From assembly GCA_016929095.1 (NCBI GenBank), contig JAFGJM010000044.1, positions 62,001 to 126,000 of the forward strand: a stretch of DNA of 64,000 nucleotides, in the 5' to 3' direction. The stretch comes from Anaerolineales bacterium. Its GTDB lineage: Bacteria > Chloroflexota > Anaerolineae > Anaerolineales > UBA4823. The position numbers and the translations under genes were made by a program. Numbering within the stretch: the stretch's first letter is position 1; each line of letters starts with the position of its first letter. Below the pieces are notes generated by a model. That model ran no database searches. It was not told the origin of the DNA and was given only the letters and a program-made list of their open reading frames with translations. This document shows, one piece after another, positions 1-7,300 of the stretch.

Positions 1-585
1 TTAGTCACTGTTTGGGGTTTACGTCTGACTACCCATATTTTTACTCGTAATTGGGGTAAACCCGAAGACTTCCGCTATCAAAAATGGCGGCAAGAAAACG
101 GAAACCGATGGTGGTGGTGGAGTTTCTTCCAGGTGTTCTTCCTCCAGGGAGTATTATTGTGGATCATTTCAGCCCCCCTACTGGCAGCACAATTCTCATC
201 ACAACCCGCTTACCTGACATTTTTCGATTATCTCGGACTGGTTGTATGGCTGGTTGGTTTCTATTTCGAAGCGATGGGAGATTACCAATTATCCCAATTT
301 CTCTCGAAACCGGAAAATAAGGGCAAAATCATGGATAGAGGGGTGTGGCGTTACACCCGCCATCCCAATTATTTCGGTGATTCGGCGCAATGGTGGGGGT
401 ATTATCTGATCGCCGCCTCGGCAGGTGGTTGGTGGACAATATTCAGCCCTATTATTATGACCACTTTACTGCTACGTGTTTCGGGTGTGGCGCTGCTGGA
501 AAAAACCATGAGTGCCAAACCCGGATATAAAGAGTATATGGAGAAAACCAGCGCCTTCATTCCATGGTTTCCGCGTAATAAATAG
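1..585 (+). CDS. DUF1295 / steroid 5-alpha-reductase-like membrane protein, 5'-truncated
   Basis: The frame is open from the first base of the window to the TAG at 583-585, so the N-terminus lies outside. The visible 194 residues begin WGLRLTTHIFTRNWGK and continue through hydrophobic segments to a C-terminal RYTRHPNYFGDSAQWWG motif. That arrangement, with RHPNYFG followed by a membrane span, is typical of the DUF1295 family, integral membrane proteins related to the C-terminal domain of steroid 5-alpha-reductases and isoprenylcysteine methyltransferases. The substrate in bacteria is mostly unknown, and NAD(P)H-dependent reduction is only a family-level guess. A strong hairpin follows the stop, so it is the last gene of its transcript. 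ATG codons at 133 and earlier are internal. Confidence 0.85.
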   Translation, partial: LVTVWGLRLTTHIFTRNWGKPEDFRYQKWRQENGNRWWWWSFFQVFFLQGVLLWIISAPLLAAQFSSQPAYLTFFDYLGLVVWLVGFYFEAMGDYQLSQFLSKPENKGKIMDRGVWRYTRHPNYFGDSAQWWGYYLIAASAGGWWTIFSPIIMTTLLLRVSGVALLEKTMSAKPGYKEYMEKTSAFIPWFPRNK

Positions 586-623
586 AGATGTGATTTAAAA
601 ATAATTATTTATAAAGACTTAAT

Positions 624-657
624 AAATGTGGCATCAGGAAATCCTGATGCCACATTT
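624..657. terminator. Rho-independent terminator (bidirectional)
   Basis: A perfect 15-bp stem, AAATGTGGCATCAGG paired with its complement around an AAAT loop, has A-rich sequence on the left and a T-run on the right. It ends the DUF1295 gene and could also stop transcription arriving from the minus-strand gene at 701-916. Confidence 0.85.
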
Positions 658-700
658 TTATACACAGCAAAATCAAATCCCCCCATAGATGGCAAAACAA

Positions 701-916
701 TCAAGTTGCCCTTTGGGATGCCTTAAAATACATAACCAACCCCATCAAGCCGCCCATGAACCCGCTGAGCAAACCGCTAAGACCGTTCCCGACTGCATTC
801 GCCATGATAGACCCGGGTACCGGAATAAGAAAAAAATTTACCAAAAAACTCACAATCAATCCCATCAATCCCCCCATGATGCCAGCCTTGATAGCTTCCG
901 ATGTGTTTTTATTCAT
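701..916 (-). CDS. Small glycine-rich two-helix membrane protein
   Basis: This 71-residue hydrophobic protein is of unknown function. An upstream GGAGG, nine bases before the ATG at 916, fixes the start. A TTG three codons further upstream lies too close to that ribosome site. Two membrane segments carry nearly the same motif, GIMGGLMGLIVSFL and GFMGGLMGLVMYF, so the protein looks like an internal duplication. The small-residue spacing (GxxGGxxG) would suit tight helix packing or oligomerisation. No enzymatic motif is visible. It stands alone between two hairpins and the molybdoenzyme operon. I do not recognise a named family. Confidence 0.6.
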   Translation of the reverse strand: MNKNTSEAIKAGIMGGLMGLIVSFLVNFFLIPVPGSIMANAVGNGLSGLLSGFMGGLMGLVMYFKASQRAT

Positions 917-1058
917 ATTAATCAACCTCCGAAAAAATAGGCAATTGATAGGGGATTTTGACAGGGAAAGGAGATTGGGGTGATATCAACTTTCCCTGTC
1001 AATAATTCATGAAGTGCGATGATAGAAAATGCACAAACTCATAAGAAGAATTCGTCTA

Positions 1059-1424
1059 CTAATTACCATCTCTTTGCTTTGTAACCAGTAAAGCCATCCG
1101 CGATTTTCCATCGATCTTTTTAGCTAACTCATCCACCTCGCCATAGTACATACACCATGCCTGGCAATGTTGGACACAGCTTGGGAGTTTTCCTTCAGCC
1201 ACTCGATCGCTGCACATATCACATAGATTAGTCATTACAGGCATGTAAGTCCATTCCCATTTATCCTCGTTGATTTGCCACGGCCCAATTTCCGTCAACT
1301 TGATTCCAAACTGGCCTTCAGGAAGATTTAACTCTTTCTTACAAGCTATTTCACAACTGTGACAACCCGTGCAGTACTCATAGTTGATCAGAATTCCGTA
1401 TGTTTTTTCGTTATTTTGTGACAT
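1059..1424 (-). CDS. 4Fe-4S ferredoxin-type electron-transfer subunit of the adjacent molybdoenzyme
   Basis: This 121-residue protein has a first cysteine group YCTGCHSCEIAC near residues 17-28 and a second group of five cysteines (LCDMC, SCVQHC, WC) near residues 68-92. That is enough for two [4Fe-4S] clusters. It resembles a shortened DmsB/PhsB-type subunit that lacks the central ferredoxin repeats, and probably passes electrons to or from the catalytic subunit. It overlaps the end of the large subunit by 14 bases and has its own GGGAGG ribosome site, so the two are cotranscribed. There is no signal peptide, so a cytoplasmic location is likely unless the partner is exported. Confidence 0.85.
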   Translation of the reverse strand: MSQNNEKTYGILINYEYCTGCHSCEIACKKELNLPEGQFGIKLTEIGPWQINEDKWEWTYMPVMTNLCDMCSDRVAEGKLPSCVQHCQAWCMYYGEVDELAKKIDGKSRMALLVTKQRDGN

Positions 1425-3759
1425 TCTTGAACCCTCCCATCCGTGTTACCTGCATGGTTGGCATGACCTGGTCGTTTACGCCTTCTTCTACTTTATAAAT
1501 CTTAACCAGCATACTCTTGATTGGTGAACCAATCCCACCTTTTCCTACGACTCCAGCAGGGGTCAGGTTGTTGGGATTGCTATCAAATACTCCGAACAAG
1601 CTTGGTTCAGCGGCTTCCTTTTCCGGGAACCACCATGCATGCTCTGTGTGGATAACATAGGGTTTGAGTCCCGGGAAGAAGGTTGCTTTTTGTTTAAACC
1701 GTCCCTTGGGACTTTCAATCCAAACCCAATCGCCTTCCTTGATGTCGTATTTGGCAGCAGTTTCGGGGTTGAGCATCATCAGCGGGTCTGGGTGCAATTC
1801 CCGCATGGTTTTCAACTGACGATGTTCCGAATGGAAAAACTCCCATGAGCGCCCGCCGGTGGTCATGATCAATGGGTACTCTTTGAACATCTCGGGGGTG
1901 CTTACAGGGCTTTCCGGCGGTTCGATGTGATAGGGCAGTGGATCCAAGCCCCAGAAACCATATGCGTTTGGCGTCAGTTCTATGCGTCCGGTAGGAGTTG
2001 CAAAACCTTGGTTCCCATCCTCACGGAGCATACCTTTTTCATACTTTCGATAGATGGTATCCCACTCCCAATATTCGTGCCCACCCTTATTGCGTAATTC
2101 TTCAAAGGTTCCGGGGTAATTCCCGTCATTTTTGATATAAGCCTCGATGAATTCGACGTCATTTTTAAAGGGGAAGGCTTTGGGATTCAAGCGCCTGCCC
2201 ATATCTACGATAATCTCTTCATCCGATTTCGCCTCATAATATTGCGTCACCTTGGTCATCGAGCGCAGGGGGGTCCACCAGGATCTGGCGCTATTACGTT
2301 CACAACTCATTGCCACCGGTAATACAATGTCAGCCGCAGCAACAGCTGTGGGCGTCATGTATGGATCCGCATAGACAATAAAATCAATCTTTTTCAATGC
2401 TTCATAAGCCCGCGGTGCATCCATTGCCGGGCATGCGAGGGAGTTACTGCTCTGTATCCAAGCCATCTTGATCGGATAGGGTTCTCCTGTCTCAATGGCG
2501 TGCAGAATTACATCTGATGAGGCATGCGGGACGATGCTGCTTTCAGCGATCCCCTTGGCATCCGAATTTAGCTTCTTAGCCATTTTCCCCTCAGGGAGAA
2601 ACTCCTCTCCGTAGTTGTACATCCTTTGAGTATCAAATGCGGCACGTACCATGAGCATTCCGCCCGGTACATCGACATTCCCAGTGATAGCAAAAAGGCT
2701 GATCGTTGCTGAGGTCAGCGGCATACAAGAGATTTGCTGTTCGAACGCAAGTCCCCATTGCACTGCACTCGGTTTCGATTTGGCAAACAAGCGCGCAGCG
2801 CCGCGTATCTTTTCAGCCGGCACATCACAAATTTCTGCCACTTTTTCAGCAGGGTACTCGGCAACCCGTTGGGATAACGCGTCCAGTCCAAAGCACCATT
2901 TATCGACGAAATCATGGTCGTACAAATCTTCACCGATAATAACGTTCAACATACCCAATGCCATGGCGGCATCAGTGCCCGGGCGAACCTGCAACCAATA
3001 ATCTGCACGAGCTGCCAGCCAGGTCAAACGAGGATCGATCACAATCAGCTTCGAACCCATCTGCATGCATTGAACCAGCCAGTGTCCCAAGAAACCATCA
3101 CCATTACTCTTAACCGGATCGTTACCCCACACGATGATGCAAGCGGGGGGTTTCCAATCTTCGTTCATGTAACGGTCTTCGTGAGCCTGTGAGGCATCCA
3201 CGATGACGAATTCACCCATAGCAGCAAAGGAGCCCACCACACGCGGGAGATAGCAAGCAAAGCCGGTGAAGAACATAACAGCTACATTAGGCGTTTCAAG
3301 CCCGGCTTGATAGAAATATGGAAGTTGGTAGTTGATGTTACGACCTGTACCGTGGATGCCAACGATACTTTCGGACCCATATTCTTTCTTGATCTCTTTG
3401 ACTTTCTTTTCAATGGTATCGTAGGCTTCGTCCCAAGAAATTCGTTCCCACTTGTTTTCACCGCGTTTACCAACTCGCTTCAAGGGGTATTTCAAGCGGT
3501 CAGGATGATTGACTGCCTCTGGCATGTTCAAACAACGGATGCACAGTTTTCCGTTTGAATGAGGATCGAGTGGGTCCCCTTCGACCTTTTCCAGTTTTCC
3601 ATCTTTAGTATATAGAAGAACCCCACAGGAATTGTGACACCCCGGGGGTGAGTAATGATATGTCCGGGTAACCGTATATTCACCTTCCTGCCATTGCCAT
3701 TCTCCTTCATGGTAGGCTTCCCGGTTTATATTGTTTAAGAATTCTTTATAATCAGCCAT
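1411..3759 (-). CDS. Molybdopterin oxidoreductase, DMSO reductase superfamily, catalytic subunit
   Basis: The 782-residue protein has the Mopterin-binding core throughout: the N-terminal Fe-S segment (PPGCHNSCGV, then KLCIRC), ISWDEAYD near 107, DPRLTWLAARAD in the middle, and a C-terminal dinucleotide-binding domain (EGDWVWIESPKGR). Cys41, Cys45 and Cys73 fit the usual x3 and x27 spacing. The first ligand of the classical Cys-x2-Cys-x3-Cys is replaced by proline or serine, with His35 nearby. Cys169 (FACYLPR) is in the position expected for a molybdenum ligand. No Tat or Sec signal is visible. The layout, a catalytic subunit plus a tiny two-cluster partner, recalls the molybdoenzymes of Desulfitobacterium and Eggerthella, which include catechol dehydroxylases. 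The substrate is unknown. An AAAGGA ribosome site precedes the ATG. Confidence 0.9.
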   Translation of the reverse strand: MADYKEFLNNINREAYHEGEWQWQEGEYTVTRTYHYSPPGCHNSCGVLLYTKDGKLEKVEGDPLDPHSNGKLCIRCLNMPEAVNHPDRLKYPLKRVGKRGENKWERISWDEAYDTIEKKVKEIKKEYGSESIVGIHGTGRNINYQLPYFYQAGLETPNVAVMFFTGFACYLPRVVGSFAAMGEFVIVDASQAHEDRYMNEDWKPPACIIVWGNDPVKSNGDGFLGHWLVQCMQMGSKLIVIDPRLTWLAARADYWLQVRPGTDAAMALGMLNVIIGEDLYDHDFVDKWCFGLDALSQRVAEYPAEKVAEICDVPAEKIRGAARLFAKSKPSAVQWGLAFEQQISCMPLTSATISLFAITGNVDVPGGMLMVRAAFDTQRMYNYGEEFLPEGKMAKKLNSDAKGIAESSIVPHASSDVILHAIETGEPYPIKMAWIQSSNSLACPAMDAPRAYEALKKIDFIVYADPYMTPTAVAAADIVLPVAMSCERNSARSWWTPLRSMTKVTQYYEAKSDEEIIVDMGRRLNPKAFPFKNDVEFIEAYIKNDGNYPGTFEELRNKGGHEYWEWDTIYRKYEKGMLREDGNQGFATPTGRIELTPNAYGFWGLDPLPYHIEPPESPVSTPEMFKEYPLIMTTGGRSWEFFHSEHRQLKTMRELHPDPLMMLNPETAAKYDIKEGDWVWIESPKGRFKQKATFFPGLKPYVIHTEHAWWFPEKEAAEPSLFGVFDSNPNNLTPAGVVGKGGIGSPIKSMLVKIYKVEEGVNDQVMPTMQVTRMGGFKNVTK

Positions 3760-3819
3760 GTGATTGTATCCTTTTATGATCCATTTTTCTCCGCAGTTAA
3801 TTAAAGTGAATTTGAATGA

Positions 3820-3960
3820 TCATTTACATGTGCCAGCTTTTCCTGGGCGTAAATTGAACCCTTTGGGTTTGCCTTTCATCCGCGCCACAGTTCTTTCAAT
3901 AGCCTGTGTTTCACCATTAATAAACTGGCAGTGTATACCGAAGGATGGGATCTCTCCCAC
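3820..3960 (-). CDS. Possible 46-residue leader ORF upstream of the molybdoenzyme
   Basis: In the leader of the large subunit a GTG opens a 46-codon frame (MGEIPSFGIHCQF..., ending GKAGTCK). It is basic at the C-terminus (VARMKGKPKGFNLRPGK). The codon pattern looks protein-like, but no ribosome site sits at the correct distance. The strong AAGGAGGTGA at 3991-4000 is about 30 bases too far and is followed by ATG TAA in another frame. It could be a small regulatory protein, a remnant, or chance. Confidence 0.2.
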   Translation of the reverse strand: MGEIPSFGIHCQFINGETQAIERTVARMKGKPKGFNLRPGKAGTCK

Positions 3961-4185
3961 TACTATGGATTATTTACATTAGTGATACCTTCACCTCCTT
4001 ATCGTTCCGGTTTTTAAGAAAATTAAATGTCAACTTTAATCATTTATTCACATTAAAGTATTGCATAACCGGAATCGGAATACATCACCTATCCCTGCGA
4101 AGAAAAGGGTTAATATATGGATTATTTAGATGTCAAGCCACAGGACCAACCAAATTAATTATGGCAGATTAAGATCCCCCAGTCG
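3961..4185 (-). promoter_or_regulatory. Upstream region of the molybdoenzyme operon with an orphan Shine-Dalgarno
   Basis: On the minus strand this region holds a TTGACA (complement of 4027-4032) and, just downstream, the near-perfect ribosome-binding sequence AAGGAGGTGA (complement of 3991-4000), more than 230 bases before the operon's real start at 3759. The only nearby ATG is followed directly by TAA. No convincing -10 box was found, so the promoter is uncertain. No other gene is visible between 3760 and 4185 apart from the doubtful small ORF. Confidence 0.4.
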
Positions 4186-6978
4186 TTAATTGATGAGATT
4201 GTATTCATTTGCGCGTTTAAGCGCTTCTCTTCGATTGTGAACTTCCAACTTTTGGTAAATATTACGGATATGAACCTTCACTGTATTATTTGAAACCACC
4301 AATAACTTCGCAATCTCTCTGCCAGATTTACCATTTTTTAAGAGAGTTAGAACTTCCAACTCTCTATCGCTCAATGGCTCGACCAATGGTGAGAAAACAG
4401 ACGGCTTCAACGGTTTTGAGGTGCCAATGAAACGTGAAAATTGTGGCGAGTGATAGAAAGCGGTCAGAAGCTTTTCAAGATAGGTTGGAGTAGGAAGAGT
4501 ATGTTTAGGATCAGAGCGCTTATTAAGTATCGAGAGTGTTTTCGATAGTAGCGTCTGAACTTGCTTTCCTTCATTTACATAGATGCGAATGTATCCCTCT
4601 GGCTCTGTCATGGTTAAGGTTTTAATAAATAGTTCTATACTTTGATTGGCTTTTCCTTGAATATTCAACACTAATGCCCTAAGGATTTGCGCTTCGATGA
4701 GTTTTTCCCCATAACCACTTGTCAGTGCACGCGCTTCACATTCTTCCAACAGAGGATAAGCTGCATCAATTTTATCTTGGGCTAAAAAAATGCGCGCCAA
4801 CCCTATCTCCTCTGCAAGAGAAAGCTTCTTTCCGCTCTCAAGGATGCCTATTTTTTTCTCCACCCAACCATGAGCGGCACTAAGATCACCTTTAGTCAAC
4901 CAAATCTTTACTTGCAAATCAGTTAATAACTGAAAGAAAAAGAAAGGCTTTTTTTCCTGGAACTCACGACGGATTTTCTGCAAATAAAATTTTGATTTTT
5001 CCAGATCTCTGAAAAGATAATAGTTTGCCAGGCGGAAGTAAAGTTCCATTGCAAACAGGCGTCCGTATTGATCAATCTTGGCATCTGGAAGATAAGTTTC
5101 AATATCCCATGCCCATTGATCTATTATATTTAATTGATTTTGTTCAATTAATACTTCCCCTAATCCCCATTGAGCGAAAATTATCAATTCTTTCGCCAGA
5201 CCGCCTCGTATAGCATAATCCAATGCCTGACGATATTTACGTTCCGCCTCACGTAAACGTCCCTGAATTTTCAGGATTCGGCCTATCTCACAAAAAGAAA
5301 TAACTCCGGATGGAATATTGTGCTGCAAGACAAATTCCACACTCCTGGCAAATGAAGCTTCGGCTGCCTCCAGATTCCCTGCATCCTCATATGCATATCC
5401 AATGAAGTGATTGAACCACCCATATGTGTATAAATCGACTTCCGATAAATCATTCATGACATGCATTGCTTTGACAACTCTATTGTCGGCGTTTTTTGAT
5501 TGAGCATCTATAACTGTCTGGAGAGCTGATATTTGTCTGTGGAAATTGACCTGACCTGGGCTTATTTTTTCATCCAATTCCGACTCACATAATATACTTT
5601 TTATTTTATCAAGCATAGCTTTAGCATTGTCCAGGTTCCACAGGGTAACCTCGGTCATCGCGCTATAAATCCACAATAAGGGCCGTTGACGCAGCAAGTC
5701 ATCGGGTAGAAAGCCAATCCATCTTTTGAAAGTTATGAAATCAGACTGGCCAAGCGCTTTCATTGCACAGCTTTCAATAATATTTGCAGCAAATTCGGGA
5801 TGCCCAGCTGACACTGCATGTGGGATGGCCTTTTCGGGAAAGCCATTTTCTCTCAGCCAGGTACAGGCTCTCAAGTTTAGATTGGAAATTGCTTGCGGTA
5901 CTTTCCGCTCCAATCGAACTTTTAAAACGTCAGCGAACAAAGCGTGATATCGATACCAATCCCGTTCTTGACGCAGTGGTGTTATAAAAAGATTCGTGCT
6001 ATCCAAGTATTCAAGCATATTGCAGCTGTCATTTCTGTCCAACACATAATCGCATAAAGGAGCAGAAAGTTCAGTTAGGATCGATGTTTTGAGTAAGAAG
6101 TCCTGAATCGCTTCGTCCTGTATCTCTACAACCGCTTCCGTCAGGTAATCGAAAATATAACTCTGACTATCGCTGAAACGTTTAATCCATTGGTTGGCAT
6201 CTGGCTGATTTTTGATGGATAAAGCCGCCATCTGCAACCCGGCTACCCAGCCTTCAGTGGCGCGGATTAAAACGCCAATTTCCTCCGGGGTCAATTTAAG
6301 CCCCATCACTTCCCGCAAAAAGGTCTCACTTTCGATAGCGCTGAATGACAGATCTGATGCATTGATTTCGATAAGCTGATTTTTTACACGCAGCTCAGCG
6401 ATCGGAAATTTGGGTTTGATCCGGCTGGCAATGACCAGGTGCATATGCGGCGGCATACGATTGATTAAGTAGGAAAGGTCTTTGTGGATATTATCCGACT
6501 GGATCGTGTGGTAATCATCCAGGATCAGGCTGAAGTCTGTGGGATTATCATTGATTTGATTTATCCAGGAGGCGATGACCTGATGTTCGAGTCCATCACC
6601 GGGGTTCTCCCCCATTTTCGGCAACTCGAATTGCCATTCTGGATTAACCGAGACCAGAGCATCGGTAACATAATTCCAAAAGCGCAGCGGGTTGTTATCG
6701 TCATCGTCGAGTGACAGCCATGCCGTTTGCCAATCTTCTTTGGATATCGATGCCAGCCACTCGCCTAATAATGTTGTCTTTCCATAGCCCGCCGGCGCAA
6801 TCACCAGGCTGAGTTTGCGCGTCATACCCAAACGTAAACGTTCAACTAAATGCGAGCGTTTGACGAGTAACGAACGAATAATTGGTGAAATGATCTTGGT
6901 GGATAAGCGAGGAGACGTTTTTTGTGCCATAGCAGGATAGATAGAAAATATTTTTTCCCTGTTGAATGGCGTATCCAT
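4186..6978 (-). CDS. MalT-type LuxR-family transcriptional activator (first of a tandem pair)
   Basis: The protein has 930 residues. N-terminal STAND/NACHT-like ATPase: Walker A APAGYGKTTLLGEW near residue 62 and Walker B LILDDYHTI near 150. A long helical TPR-like sensor region follows. A C-terminal LuxR helix-turn-helix (LSDRELEVLTLLKNGKSGREIAKLL, then VKVHIRNIYQKL) occupies the last 65 residues. Family members are ATP-dependent inducer-sensing activators. The N-terminus of its neighbour (7301-10051) aligns to the second methionine, MAQKTSPRLS, so translation may begin at 6930 instead of 6978; neither site has a good ribosome sequence. It lies just upstream of the first molybdoenzyme operon in the same direction and is a natural candidate regulator of it. 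The inducer is unknown. Confidence 0.92.
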   Translation of the reverse strand: MDTPFNREKIFSIYPAMAQKTSPRLSTKIISPIIRSLLVKRSHLVERLRLGMTRKLSLVIAPAGYGKTTLLGEWLASISKEDWQTAWLSLDDDDNNPLRFWNYVTDALVSVNPEWQFELPKMGENPGDGLEHQVIASWINQINDNPTDFSLILDDYHTIQSDNIHKDLSYLINRMPPHMHLVIASRIKPKFPIAELRVKNQLIEINASDLSFSAIESETFLREVMGLKLTPEEIGVLIRATEGWVAGLQMAALSIKNQPDANQWIKRFSDSQSYIFDYLTEAVVEIQDEAIQDFLLKTSILTELSAPLCDYVLDRNDSCNMLEYLDSTNLFITPLRQERDWYRYHALFADVLKVRLERKVPQAISNLNLRACTWLRENGFPEKAIPHAVSAGHPEFAANIIESCAMKALGQSDFITFKRWIGFLPDDLLRQRPLLWIYSAMTEVTLWNLDNAKAMLDKIKSILCESELDEKISPGQVNFHRQISALQTVIDAQSKNADNRVVKAMHVMNDLSEVDLYTYGWFNHFIGYAYEDAGNLEAAEASFARSVEFVLQHNIPSGVISFCEIGRILKIQGRLREAERKYRQALDYAIRGGLAKELIIFAQWGLGEVLIEQNQLNIIDQWAWDIETYLPDAKIDQYGRLFAMELYFRLANYYLFRDLEKSKFYLQKIRREFQEKKPFFFFQLLTDLQVKIWLTKGDLSAAHGWVEKKIGILESGKKLSLAEEIGLARIFLAQDKIDAAYPLLEECEARALTSGYGEKLIEAQILRALVLNIQGKANQSIELFIKTLTMTEPEGYIRIYVNEGKQVQTLLSKTLSILNKRSDPKHTLPTPTYLEKLLTAFYHSPQFSRFIGTSKPLKPSVFSPLVEPLSDRELEVLTLLKNGKSGREIAKLLVVSNNTVKVHIRNIYQKLEVHNRREALKRANEYNLIN

Positions 6979-7123
6979 TCTTGGTGAATACTATCGGCGT
7001 TTATTTTACCTCAAATTCTCAATCTTCCGTCATTGATATACCTGTCCAAGGGATCATACTAATAATGATTAGCCGAGGCGTTTTTTTTTAATATTTTTCT
7101 AGCTACCCTACACTTTTAATTTT

Positions 7124-7255
7124 CTGTCATTGCAAAGGGCTTTCTTTGCCCTGAAGCAATCTGGAATCTGTAAAAATAGACGTCCATTAAGAAAATTGCT
7201 TCAGTCGCGAAGTTTACGCTGAACGAAGTGAATGTGCTCCTTCGCATAAATGACA
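7124..7255. repeat. Short inverted-repeat (REP/MITE-like) element between the two LuxR genes
   Basis: The segment begins TGTCATTGC and ends ATGACA. It contains GAAGCAAT (7153-7160) facing ATTGCTTC (7195-7202), and a compact hairpin AGGGC-TTTCTTT-GCCCT (7136-7152). The TGTCATTGC end recurs in another element at 62513-62585. This pattern is typical of dispersed non-coding bacterial repeats and may also end transcription of the upstream regulator. Nothing else is visible in the 6979-7300 gap. Confidence 0.5.
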
Positions 7256-7300
7256 ATTCGCAAACTGTCGGGTGGCTAGATATTTTTTATTTACTGCAAA

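Noticed and set aside
1411-3759. Formate dehydrogenase or selenoprotein
   Set aside because: No in-frame TGA, and the presumed molybdenum ligand is an ordinary cysteine; the partner subunit is not of the formate dehydrogenase type.
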